Positions 7,784 to 16,279 of a DNA stretch of 64,000 bases are shown piece after piece. The notes under the pieces are model-generated. The model saw only the letters and a list, made by a program, of their open reading frames with translations. It made no database searches and was not told the DNA's origin. Position 1 is the stretch's first letter. Each line of letters opens with the position of its first letter. The DNA comes from an uncultured Prevotellaceae bacterium (GTDB taxonomy: Bacteria; Bacteroidota; Bacteroidia; Bacteroidales; Bacteroidaceae): contig CACXMM010000010.1 of the NCBI GenBank assembly GCA_902768785.1, forward strand, positions 1-64,000. The letters run 5' to 3'. The translations under genes were made by a program, and so were the position numbers.

Positions 7784-9373
7784 CTATGGCTTAGCAGGCA
7801 GCACCTGCTGTATGTTCTGCTCACGATGACAGATACGCACCTCCACACCATATTTACGGTTCAGGTACTCAGCCAGATGCTGGGCACTATATACCGACCT
7901 GTGCTGACCACCCGTGCATCCAAAAGAGAACATCAGGGAAGTGAAGCCGCGTTGGATATAGCGTGCCACATGGGCATCGGCCAGTTTGTACACACTGTCG
8001 AGGAAGGTCAGGATCTCACCGTCATCCTCCAGGAAGCGGATCACAGGCTCATCCAGTCCTGTGAGTTTCTTGTAGGGTTCGTAGCGCCCAGGGTTGTGAG
8101 TGCTCCGGCAGTCGAAGACATACCCTCCCCCATTCCCACTCTCATCCTCGGGGATTCCCTTCCGGTATGAAAAGCTGAACACCCTCACCACCAGCGGTCC
8201 TTTGTTGTCATATTTGGAATAGGTGGCAGGACCATCCATCGGATGCGCCTGGTACACATTCGACTCCGTGATCCTATAGCCATCGGCGCGGTTCAGTGCC
8301 GGCTCCTCTATCTGTGCGAACTGCGGCAACTCCGTCAGGCGTCTTAGCATATCCATCATATAAGGGTATTGTTCACAGAGATGAGTGGTGAGGGGCGATG
8401 GCTGGGCACCTTGTCCACCCATGCCTACCAGTTCACGGAGATTCTGGATGGCAGGTGGAATGCTGTCAATAAAATGTTTCTTCCGTTCGAAGTATCCCCT
8501 GAATCCATAGGCTCCCAGCACCTGTAAGGTACGGAACAGCACAAAGAGCGACAGACGGTTCACGAAATGCCGTTTGGAAGGAACCTCGATGTAGTTACTG
8601 AGCGAATGGTAGTACTCATAGATCAGTTCGCGACGCAACTTGTTCGGGTATTTGGCAGAGGCTTGCCACAAGAACGATGCAAGATCATAATAATATGGAC
8701 CTTTCCTTCCCCCTTGGAAATCTATAAAATAGGGAGCATAGCCCCCATCGGCTACAGGACGAAGCATCACGTTCCGTGCCTGGAAGTCACGATACAGGAA
8801 GGCATCGCATGCCTCCGCCGTCAAGTCCTTTGCCAAAAGACGGAAGTTGGCTTCTAACTTCAGTTCATGGAAATCGAGGTCGGTAGGCTTCAGGAAACAG
8901 TATTTGAAATAGTTCAGGTCGAAGAGCACACTCTCAGCATCGAACTCCGGCTGTGGATAACAATTACTCCAATCAAGACCGCGTGCCCCACGTATTTGGA
9001 TATTCGGGAGTTCGCGCACCACTTTCTTCAGCAGCTCCTTTTCTCTCTGATTATAGCGGCCGCCAGCTTCCCGTCCTCCACGTATCACATCAAAGAGCGA
9101 CACACTCCCCAGATCCTCCTGAATGTAGCGCAGCTCATCATCATCGACGGCGAGCACCCGGGGTACGGGAAGCCTGCGCTTGGCAAAATGGTCTGCCAGA
9201 TAGAGGAAGGCATGATTTTCGTCACGACTGGTGCCGACGACACCCACCACGGTATGTCCATCCTTGTCTGTGATGCGGTAATACGCCCTGTTACTACCTG
9301 CTCCGGGTAGTTTCTCGGTGTGCAGTGGTTCTTCCCCACTCCACCTTTTATATAATGCAATCAGTCTCTGCAT
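7784..9373 (-). CDS. Sugar-kinase-like phosphotransferase fused to a RapZ C-terminal domain
   Basis: A 529-residue two-domain protein. Residues 1-320 are an aminoglycoside-phosphotransferase/AmgK-like kinase: a nucleotide loop LPGAGSNRAYYRI, the catalytic loop LYRDFQARNVML (with Tyr in place of the usual His) and the metal-binding IDFQGG. Residues 390-529 are the RapZ C-terminal domain (FSFSYRKGIP, VFDCRSTHNPG, FSFGCTGGQHRSVY), which binds glucosamine-6-phosphate in E. coli RapZ. The Walker-type N-terminal half of RapZ is absent. Together this suggests an enzyme or sensor in amino-sugar recycling, which is inference. The frame is open to 9406, but the ATG at 9373 follows an AAAGGA site and lies downstream of the promoter box near 9396-9403. 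Confidence 0.88.
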   Translation of the reverse strand: MQRLIALYKRWSGEEPLHTEKLPGAGSNRAYYRITDKDGHTVVGVVGTSRDENHAFLYLADHFAKRRLPVPRVLAVDDDELRYIQEDLGSVSLFDVIRGGREAGGRYNQREKELLKKVVRELPNIQIRGARGLDWSNCYPQPEFDAESVLFDLNYFKYCFLKPTDLDFHELKLEANFRLLAKDLTAEACDAFLYRDFQARNVMLRPVADGGYAPYFIDFQGGRKGPYYYDLASFLWQASAKYPNKLRRELIYEYYHSLSNYIEVPSKRHFVNRLSLFVLFRTLQVLGAYGFRGYFERKKHFIDSIPPAIQNLRELVGMGGQGAQPSPLTTHLCEQYPYMMDMLRRLTELPQFAQIEEPALNRADGYRITESNVYQAHPMDGPATYSKYDNKGPLVVRVFSFSYRKGIPEDESGNGGGYVFDCRSTHNPGRYEPYKKLTGLDEPVIRFLEDDGEILTFLDSVYKLADAHVARYIQRGFTSLMFSFGCTGGQHRSVYSAQHLAEYLNRKYGVEVRICHREQNIQQVLPAKP

Positions 9374-9393
9374 AGCTATCCTTTGATTTCTCA

Positions 9394-9451
9394 TGCAAAG
9401 GTACAATTAAGTGAGTAAAAAGCCAAATATATTTGTGCTTTTCCGAACGGG
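9394..9451 (-). promoter_or_regulatory. Promoter-bearing hairpin element upstream of the kinase/RapZ gene
   Basis: On the minus strand a hairpin made of AAAAGC-CAAATA and its complement (about 9417-9444) is followed by a TACCTTTG -7 box (9403-9396). The same hairpin plus box arrangement occurs twice upstream of recF (24419-24570). Confidence 0.6.
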
Positions 9452-9457
9452 AGAATA

Positions 9458-9580
9458 AAAAAAATCGGATGTCATCACGACGCCCGATTTTCAAAAAACA
9501 AACTACTTAAAAACTAATCTACTAAAACAAATCAAAAAAATATCTTTGTTCGGTCTTCACCGATACTATTATCATTTTTC
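9458..9580 (-). ncRNA. Candidate small RNA between groEL and the kinase/RapZ gene
   Basis: No open frame is present, but a full transcription unit is visible on the minus strand. The promoter has TTTG at 9617-9614, a 20-nt spacer and TAACTTTG at 9593-9586. A hairpin TCGGT-GAAG-ACCGA follows at 9551-9564, then a long A/U-rich linker, and finally a terminator hairpin (CCGATTTT 9484-9491 with AAAATCGG 9461-9468) followed by T. The predicted transcript is about 120 nt. It does not overlap a gene. It could alternatively be the long leader of the kinase/RapZ gene, but the terminator and the separate promoter at 9396-9403 argue against that. Confidence 0.5.
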
Positions 9581-9585
9581 GTTTG

Positions 9586-9617
9586 CAAAGTTAACGAGTT
9601 TTCTCATTCCCCGCAAA
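9586..9617 (-). promoter_or_regulatory. Promoter of the candidate small RNA
   Basis: Minus strand: TTTG (9617-9614), 20 nt, TAACTTTG (9593-9586). It is one of the closest matches to the Bacteroidetes consensus in the window, although no gene starts directly downstream. Confidence 0.6.
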
Positions 9618-9659
9618 TTTTATTGGTATTTTTTTGCCCCAATGTTACAAATGATAATG

Positions 9660-9696
9660 AAAAAGAGACAGATGATAATCATCCGCCTCTCTTTTT
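9660..9696 (-). terminator. groESL terminator
   Basis: AAAAGAGA (9661-9668) pairs with TCTCTTTT (9688-9695), with an inner GATGA/TCATC stem. It lies 20 nt past the groEL stop and is A/T-flanked on both sides. Confidence 0.7.
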
Positions 9697-9715
9697 GTTA
9701 TGTTGAGTTGTCATT

Positions 9716-11353
<1,638 letters not shown>

Positions 11354-11379
11354 TCAGTTTTTTAATTCTTCAATTCTTC

Positions 11380-11649
11380 TTACTTAAGCACTGCGAGCAC
11401 ATCACTCTGGCGCATCATCAGGTACTTCTCTCCGTCGAACTCCAGTTCGGTTCCGGCATACTTACCATAGAGCACCTCGTCACCCTCTTTCAAGATCATT
11501 TCCTCGTCTTTTGTTCCTTTGCCGGTGGCAACGACCTTACCGCGCAACGGTTTCTCCTTGGCTGTATCAGGAATGATGATACCGCCGATCTTCTCCTCAG
11601 CAGCTGCCGGGAGAATCAGAACTCTGTCTGCTAATGGTTGAATCTTCAT
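11380..11649 (-). CDS. groES: 10 kDa co-chaperonin GroES
   Basis: An 89-residue co-chaperonin beginning [34 protein letters not shown], which contains the mobile loop that docks on GroEL. The C-terminal half ([33 protein letters not shown]) is canonical. An in-frame TTG at 11655 would add two residues, but the ATG at 11649 gives the standard GroES start. It is the first gene of the groESL operon. The likely 5' untranslated region is about 36 nt, measured from the predicted sigma-54 start site. Confidence 0.98.
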   Translation of the reverse strand: MKIQPLADRVLILPAAAEEKIGGIIIPDTAKEKPLRGKVVATGKGTKDEEMILKEGDEVLYGKYAGTELEFDGEKYLMMRQSDVLAVLK

Positions 11650-11695
11650 AATCAAAATATTTTAAAGTTGTAATTGAATTTCTACCGAGCACTAA

Positions 11696-11712
11696 GCAAA
11701 GAGCGTGCCAAA
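11696..11712 (-). promoter_or_regulatory. Sigma-54-type (-24/-12) promoter of groESL
   Basis: On the minus strand the sequence is TTTGGCACG-CTCT-TTGCT, an exact match to the sigma-54 core TGGCACG-N4-TTGCT. The start would lie near 11685, giving a 36-nt leader. No good TAnnTTTG box is present upstream of groES. Short TGACA/TGTCA-type motifs at about 11714-11760 could be activator sites. Confidence 0.6.
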
Positions 11713-11823
11713 CTGACATGGTGCGCATTTTGACACAAAGAAACTGAAATATTGTCAGTCATCGACTCATCCGACATATTCTATCTATATACCTTATTAT
11801 ATATAAAGAAGATACCGTTGGCT

Positions 11824-11997
11824 CCTGCCGCGGGCAGGCCATCAAGAAAATACAATTATTTGTCATCTGAAAGCAAGCTTTCGCGGCTCTTGTCGGATTG
11901 GATATCCGATAGCCTGCCGCGGGCAGGCCATCAAGAAAATACACTTATTTGTCAGCGAAAGCTTGCTTTCAGATGACAAATAAGTGTATTTTCTTGA
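11824..11997. repeat. Duplicated hairpin element next to the tRNA-Thr 3' end
   Basis: Two copies of a unit (11824-11884 and 11913-11973) begin with the palindrome CCTGCCGCGGGCAGG, followed by ATCAAGAAAATACA(a/c)TTATTTGTCA. In copy 2 that arm (11931-11954) pairs perfectly with 11974-11997 around a 19-nt loop (11955-11973). In copy 1 the same 19 nt (11866-11884) are present in exact reverse-complement orientation and the second arm is missing. Each copy is followed by CTCTTGTCGGATT. One of these belongs to the real tRNA-Thr 3' end (from 12000). The other (11887-11899) is a 13-nt duplicate of it. The tract 11650-11823 holds only the groESL promoter and A/T-rich spacer. Confidence 0.85.
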
Positions 11998-12070
11998 GCC
12001 TCTTGTCGGATTCGAACCAACGACCCCGAGATTACAAATCACGTGCTCTGGCCAACTGAGCTAAAGAGGC
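11997..12070 (-). tRNA. tRNA-Thr (anticodon TGT)
   Basis: On the minus strand a complete cloverleaf can be folded: acceptor stem GCCTCTT/AAGAGGC, D arm GCTC...GAGC, anticodon loop TTTGTAA (anticodon TGT, reading ACA), and T arm GTTGG-TTCGAAT-CCGAC. The anticodon stem has one U-U mismatch. The 3' CCA is not encoded. It lies 4 nt downstream of the SRP RNA core and is probably cotranscribed with it. Confidence 0.95.
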
Positions 12071-12074
12071 GGGT

Positions 12075-12170
12075 GGGCAAGCTACCTACATCGCGCCGCT
12101 ACAACCAACTACCTTTGCTACGTTCCCGTCCTGGAGGATTCGAAGGGAGCTGGCCGTGCAGGACTTACCC
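12075..12170 (-). ncRNA. ffs: Signal recognition particle RNA, small bacterial type (4.5S)
   Basis: On the minus strand the ends GGGTAAG and CTTGCCC pair, followed by CCTGCA with TGTAGG. The apical domain has the diagnostic SRP core: CCAGGACGGGAACGTAGCA, a GGAA tetraloop on an ACG/CGT stem with the adjacent AGCA bulge that contacts Ffh. This RNA is the scaffold for cotranslational targeting. The promoter box lies at 12219-12226, so the primary transcript may start near 12210 and continue into tRNA-Thr. Confidence 0.9.
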
Positions 12171-12218
12171 ATGATGTTTTCGCTATGGCAATTCGGCCAC
12201 GAATCACTTAAGCGGCTG

Positions 12219-12226
12219 CAAAGGTA
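12219..12226 (-). promoter_or_regulatory. -7 box for the SRP RNA and tRNA-Thr transcript
   Basis: Minus strand TACCTTTG followed by CAGCC, about 40 nt before the paired SRP core. Confidence 0.65.
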
Positions 12227-12229
12227 AGC

Positions 12230-12585
12230 AAATAAAATGAGAAACAAGGATTTCCCTTCTTCTTTTTATCTGTTTTTAACAAAAAGAGGAGGAAGATTAG
12301 ACCAAAGATTATAATAAGAGTATGTATTGTTTTGACCTCACGCAGAGTCGCAGAGAGCGCGGAGATAGCACAGAAGGATAAGTCGAATTATATGACAGAT
12401 TCTCTGAGAAGACACTGTATCCTCTGCATCTCTGCGTGAGTTTTCTTTTGAGATTCTCCGCTAACTCCGTTTACTCTGTGTGAGAGACTGTCAAGAAAAT
12501 TCGTAATAATTTAAGGATTGCAAAAGTTCTCTAATTGGGAGAACTGGAAAACTCGGAGTGTATGGAAGTGTCCAAAAAGGACTAT
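12230..12585. other. Noncoding tract with degenerate CGCAGAG/CTCTGCG repeats
   Basis: No gene is visible. The tract holds short direct and inverted copies of CGCAGAG and CTCTGCG (for example 12340-12365 and 12420-12440). These are common low-complexity intergenic motifs in Bacteroidetes and may fold back on each other. The modular repeat element begins directly after it. Confidence 0.6.
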
Positions 12586-12589
12586 TAGT

Positions 12590-13230
12590 GCAAGTAAAGG
12601 CTGAATGGATTCAAAGTAAAGGCTACTTTGCATGCAAATAAAGGTTACTTCAAACCCAAGTAAAGGTTACTTGCATTCGTTCCAGACGTTACTTACACCT
12701 GTTCCGACGGCATCTAAGGGTCATTCCGCCGTCACTTTACCCCTTATAGATGACGTCGGAACGAGTGATAGATGCCGTCGGAAGGGGTGTAAACGCCGTT
12801 CGGAACAACCCGTAGATGACGCTTCTTCGAAAATGAGTGGTTTCAACTTTTGAGGGTTCTTTGGGTCGCCTTCGGCGAAAAATCCAACAAAATCTATCCA
12901 AAATCAAACAAATAATAGTACAGAGAATTGTAAGAACTTGATAAGATTTTGTTTGATTTTGGATAGATTTTGTAAGATTTCTGCCCGTAAGGGCACCCCC
13001 ATGAAAGAAAGTACAGTCCTTTTACCTCACAAAAACAGTGTTTTTACCACCTAAAAACGGTGTTTTTGACCCCTAAAACCCATGTTTTTGGAGTCTAAAA
13101 ACGCCGTTTTCGCGAGTCAAAAATGGTGAGACATCACAACACACTCATTATCAACGACTTACCCAACCCCGCGAGAATTGCGTTTTTTCGACCAAAAGGA
13201 CAGTTGCTTCCCCAAATGCCCTGTTTTCGC
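12590..13230 (-). repeat. Composite modular repeat element, locus 1
   Basis: Read on the minus strand the modules occur in this order: leader (13203-13171), four A units of form AAAAAC-N3-GTTTTT (13110-13031), an inserted hairpin element (about 13024-12821), C units built on CATCTA..GTTCCG..CGGCG (about 12820-12680), and B units built on AAGTAACCTTTACTT (about 12680-12590). Within each module the units repeat at about 21-23 bp. The same leader and modules in the same order occur at 31047-31430 and 60881-61160. No reading frame is conserved. The tract lies between the divergent SRP RNA and DUF4199 gene. Confidence 0.75.
12821..13024. mobile_element. MITE-like hairpin element inserted in locus 1
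   Basis: A 26-bp perfect inverted repeat (12887-12912 and 12948-12973, 35-nt loop) is flanked by two small hairpins, TCGCC-TTCG-GGCGA (about 12866-12879) and TGCCC-GTAA-GGGCA (about 12982-12995). At the corresponding junction in locus 2 (near 31290) module A runs directly into module C, so this segment looks inserted. It encodes no transposase. The exact ends are uncertain. Confidence 0.55.
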
Positions 13231-13371
13231 GTTAAACGAAGTTAATTCGTCAAGATCATTCAAAAAATTAACAAATGGATGGAGCGAAGGAGCGGGCGAA
13301 GGAGGGAACGAGATTAGTATTAAGTAATCCTAATTCTTGTACCACCTTTTTCATACTTCATTTTTTATTTG

Positions 13372-13379
13372 TACCTTTG
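13372..13379 (+). promoter_or_regulatory. -7 box of the DUF4199-to-Crp gene run
   Basis: TACCTTTG followed by CACC. The ATG at 13388 lies only 8 nt downstream, so the mRNA would have a very short leader or none. Confidence 0.6.
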
Positions 13380-13387
13380 CACCGATT

Positions 13388-13954
13388 ATGACAGCACATC
13401 AGGACATAGAGCAGATGCAGGCGTTTGCCCGCATTGATGGTTTATGGCTTGCCGTCTTCTGGACGGTGAGCTTCGTATGCTTCGTGGGCAGCTTCACCTA
13501 TCCGGCGTTAGCCACGTCGGTATTGCTGATCGGTGCCGTATCGTTGGTGTTCGCCGCCATGAGGGTGAGGCGTTACCGTGACGAGGTGCGCGAAGGCGTG
13601 CTTTCCTTCCGCCGCGGCTTCCTCTACAGTATGCTGATCTACCTGCATGCCGCCCTGTTGTTCGCGATGGTACAATACCTTTATTTCCGTTTCCTCGACC
13701 ACGGCTTCGTGATCGGCAGTTACATGGACATGGTGAACACCGATGCCTTCAAGGAGGTGGCACAGAGTTACGGACTGTCGCAGACAGACTGGAAGATCGT
13801 GATGGAGAACCTGGCGAGCCTGCGCCCCATCGACCTGGCCCTGCAGTTCTTCTCCATGGATGTGTTCATGGGCTTCTTCGTGAGCATCCCCGTAGCGATG
13901 ATCATGGCCCGCTCCCCCAAACGGATGAATAAGACAGATATTAACAGACAATGA
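13388..13954 (+). CDS. DUF4199 family membrane protein
   Basis: A 188-residue protein with about four hydrophobic helices (VFWTVSFVCFVGSFTYPALA; SVLLIGAVSLVFAAM; GFLYSMLIYLHAALLFAMVQYLYF; MDVFMGFFVSIPVAMIM), the layout of DUF4199. The frame is open from 13337, but the ATG at 13388 sits just after the promoter box and gives the normal family start. It overlaps the following glycosyltransferase gene by 4 nt. This gene pair is frequent in Bacteroidales, so DUF4199 probably assists the same membrane glycosylation step. Its biochemical role is unknown. Confidence 0.85.
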   Translation: MTAHQDIEQMQAFARIDGLWLAVFWTVSFVCFVGSFTYPALATSVLLIGAVSLVFAAMRVRRYRDEVREGVLSFRRGFLYSMLIYLHAALLFAMVQYLYFRFLDHGFVIGSYMDMVNTDAFKEVAQSYGLSQTDWKIVMENLASLRPIDLALQFFSMDVFMGFFVSIPVAMIMARSPKRMNKTDINRQ

Positions 13955-14916
13955 CAATGGATATAACAGTTGTAGTACCTTTATATAACGAAGAAGAGTC
14001 AATACCCGAGCTCTATGCCTGGGTGGAGCGCGTAATGAAAGAGAACGGCTATTCGTTCGAGATGATTTTTGTAAACGACGGTTCCACCGACAGTTCCTGG
14101 AAGATCATCACCGAGCTGAGCAGGGACCATTCAAACGTGAAAGGGATCAAGTTCCGCAGGAACTACGGAAAGAGTCCTGCCCTGTATTGCGGTTTCAAGG
14201 AGGCGCAGGGCGATGTGGTGATCACCATGGATGCCGACCTGCAGGACTCGCCCGATGAGATTCCCGGCTTATACGACATGATCATGAAGGAGGGATACGA
14301 CCTGGTGTCGGGCTATAAGCAGAAACGCTACGACCCGATTTCCAAGACCGTTCCCACCAAGCTGTTCAATGCCACGGCAAGAAAGGTGAGCGGCATCCAT
14401 AACCTGCATGACTTCAACTGCGGTCTGAAGGCCTACCGTCTTGACGTGGTGAAGAACATCGAGGTGTATGGTGAGATGCACCGTTTCATCCCCTATCTGG
14501 CCAAGAACGCCGGTTTCGACAAGATCGGTGAGAAAGTGGTGCACCATCAGGCAAGGAAATACGGGAAGTCGAAGTTCATGGGACTGAACCGCTTTGTGAA
14601 CGGATACCTCGACCTGATGACACTCTGGTTCCTGAGCACCTTCGGCAGGAAGCCGATGCATGTGTTCGGCTTCCTCGGCACCATCATGTTCTTCATCGGT
14701 TTCCTGGCAGCTGCATGGATCGGTATCGACAAGCTCTGGGCACTGGCGCACAATATCCCACAACGACTGGTTACCGACTCACCTTATTTCTACCTGTCAC
14801 TCACCATGATGATCATCGGCACCCAGCTGTTCCTCGCCGGTTTCGTGGGCGACCTGATCAGCAGGAACTCCCAGGGAAGGAACGATTACCAGATTGAGAA
14901 AACGGTGAACTTGTAA
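13951..14916 (+). CDS. Family 2 glycosyltransferase, DPM1/GtrB-like
   Basis: A 321-residue inverting glycosyltransferase. The GT-A domain covers about residues 1-230: VVVPLYNEEESIPEL, the sugar-nucleotide motif IFVNDGSTDSSW, the DXD-type metal motif TMDADLQDSPDEIP, and the GLKAYRLDV and HHQARKYGKSKF segments typical of polyprenyl-phosphate glycosyltransferases. Two membrane helices follow (VFGFLGTIMFFIGFLAAAW and YLSLTMMIIGTQLFLAGFV). Such enzymes load a sugar onto undecaprenyl phosphate at the inner membrane for later transfer in envelope glycan synthesis. The 4-nt overlap with DUF4199 couples the two. The sugar donor cannot be told from the sequence. Confidence 0.93.
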   Translation: MTMDITVVVPLYNEEESIPELYAWVERVMKENGYSFEMIFVNDGSTDSSWKIITELSRDHSNVKGIKFRRNYGKSPALYCGFKEAQGDVVITMDADLQDSPDEIPGLYDMIMKEGYDLVSGYKQKRYDPISKTVPTKLFNATARKVSGIHNLHDFNCGLKAYRLDVVKNIEVYGEMHRFIPYLAKNAGFDKIGEKVVHHQARKYGKSKFMGLNRFVNGYLDLMTLWFLSTFGRKPMHVFGFLGTIMFFIGFLAAAWIGIDKLWALAHNIPQRLVTDSPYFYLSLTMMIIGTQLFLAGFVGDLISRNSQGRNDYQIEKTVNL

Positions 14917-14924
14917 GCCTTTGG

Positions 14925-15072
14925 CTTCGAGGAGTGAGGAGTGAGAAACGAGGAGTGAGAAATGATTTCAAGAAATGGAATAATCAATGAGAATAAAGAT
15001 CGTATCATATATTAAAGAGAAGGTGGTAGGAAACATATCTCCCTCCACACTCCTCCCTCCACACTCCACAAG
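14925..15072. repeat. GAGGAGTG repeats and their inverted counterparts around the DUF6452 start
   Basis: Purine-rich direct repeats GAGGAGTGA (about 14928-14960) follow the glycosyltransferase stop codon. Complementary CCTCCACACTCCTCCCTCC sequence (about 15041-15068) lies inside the N-terminal coding part of the next gene, where it encodes STLLPPHST. The two blocks could pair and enclose the start codon. Confidence 0.55.
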
Positions 15073-15613
15073 ATTTCTCTTTGGGGGAATTTGCCTCCTT
15101 TTATTTCTCTCCTGCTCCTCTATCGACTGTCCGATGGACAATACGGTTAGTACAATCTATGAACTGTACAAGAGCAACGGAACAGCAGACACGCTGAAAG
15201 ATACGCTCACCGTGATCACCTACAGACATGTTCCTGAGGAAGACCCAGTGGCCCTGAACAGGAATGTGAATACCACAAGCATGAACCTCCCCATCAGTTA
15301 CCAAGGCGAGGAGGATGTGCTATACTTCGTACGCTCTTTCCCCGACTCTGTGAAGACCATCGAAAAGAACGAGGACGGGGAAGAAGTGGAACGGATGGTA
15401 CATTTCATAGGCTTCATCACCGACACGGTGACGGTGACAAAGACGAACAGGAAACATTTCGAATCAATCGACTGCACTCCGTCGTTCTTCCATACCCTTA
15501 CCCATGTGAGCTATACCACGAACGGCATCGACTCTATTGTGATCTCTAATCCCGAAGTTAACTATGATCAGACAAAAGCACATTTCCATCTGTATTTTAA
15601 GTCTCGCGATTAG
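14987..15613 (+). CDS. DUF6452 family lipoprotein
   Basis: A 208-residue protein with an unusually long N-terminus before a lipoprotein-type signal (FGGICLLLFLSC, lipid-modified Cys near residue 43). The family normally starts just before this signal, so residues 1-30, including a repeat-derived STLLPPHST stretch, are probably an accretion or an untranslated part with a non-ATG start further in. The mature domain (SIDCPMDNTVSTIYELY ... DTLTV ... FTITDTVTVT-type strands) matches the Bacteroidetes DUF6452 pattern. Its last 50 nt overlap the DUF6048 gene in another frame, so the two are coupled. The function is unknown; it is probably envelope-associated. Confidence 0.75.
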   Translation: MRIKIVSYIKEKVVGNISPSTLLPPHSTRFLFGGICLLLFLSCSSIDCPMDNTVSTIYELYKSNGTADTLKDTLTVITYRHVPEEDPVALNRNVNTTSMNLPISYQGEEDVLYFVRSFPDSVKTIEKNEDGEEVERMVHFIGFITDTVTVTKTNRKHFESIDCTPSFFHTLTHVSYTTNGIDSIVISNPEVNYDQTKAHFHLYFKSRD

Positions 15614-16259
15614 TATGCTGCTTCTCGGGACCACCACGGCCTCGGCACAGTTCAAGAAGAAGAAGGCGAAAATCGAGATCCCAGATACCGTCCCCCTGCT
15701 GAACGGTTTCCAGGTATCCGCCGACCTGCTGGGAGCTGCCATGATGCATATTGGTAGCTACGGACAATATGAAGGTGCGCTCAGGGTGAACCTGCGCGAC
15801 CGCTATTTCCCCATCGTGGAACTGGGATACGGAAAGGCTGACCATACCGATGACGGAACGTTGCTGCGATATCAGACGAAAGCGCCTTATGGTCGTGTGG
15901 GTATCGATTTCAACCTGATGAAAGACAAACACGATATCTATCGTCTGCTTGCAGGTGTACGCTATGGCTTCACTTCATTCAAATATGATCTGCACCACCC
16001 AGGAATAAAAGACCCCGTGTGGCTCGATGAGGTTGAATTCCATGCAGAAGGCATACAATGCAACTACCATTGGATGGAAGTGGTTTTCGGTGTGGATGCA
16101 ACCATCTGGGGCCCCCTGCACATAGGATGGAGCGTCAGATACCGTAACCGCATTGCTCACAATGCCGGTGACCTCGACAACGTCTGGTATGTACCTGGCT
16201 ATGGGAAATCAGGGAAATCTGTCTTCGGCGGCACCTTCAATATCATCATCGACATCTAA
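15564..16259 (+). CDS. DUF6048 family exported protein
   Basis: A 231-residue protein with a signal peptide (MIRQKHISICILSLAISMLLLGTTTASAQF) followed by a beta-rich domain with repeated amphipathic strands ending in aromatic residues (YFPIVELGYGKAD, YRLLAGVRYGF, GPLHIGWSVRYRN), suggesting a small outer-membrane barrel or lipocalin-like fold. DUF6048 commonly follows DUF6452 in Bacteroidales, as here, where the start lies 50 nt inside the preceding gene. The pair probably forms an envelope module. No enzymatic motif is seen. Confidence 0.8.
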   Translation: MIRQKHISICILSLAISMLLLGTTTASAQFKKKKAKIEIPDTVPLLNGFQVSADLLGAAMMHIGSYGQYEGALRVNLRDRYFPIVELGYGKADHTDDGTLLRYQTKAPYGRVGIDFNLMKDKHDIYRLLAGVRYGFTSFKYDLHHPGIKDPVWLDEVEFHAEGIQCNYHWMEVVFGVDATIWGPLHIGWSVRYRNRIAHNAGDLDNVWYVPGYGKSGKSVFGGTFNIIIDI

Positions 16260-16279
16260 CCACTCTCACAGCATAACCT

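Noticed and set aside
11884..11910. Second tRNA gene or tRNA pseudogene
   Set aside because: Only the last 13 nt of the tRNA-Thr match; there is no anticodon or D arm, so it is treated as a duplicated 3' end.
11752..11976. Small frames on both strands near tRNA-Thr
   Set aside because: They consist of the duplicated hairpin element and have no coding features.
12632..12853. 73-codon plus-strand frame in the modular repeat
   Set aside because: It runs through the B and C repeat units, has no ribosome-binding site and is not conserved in the other two loci.
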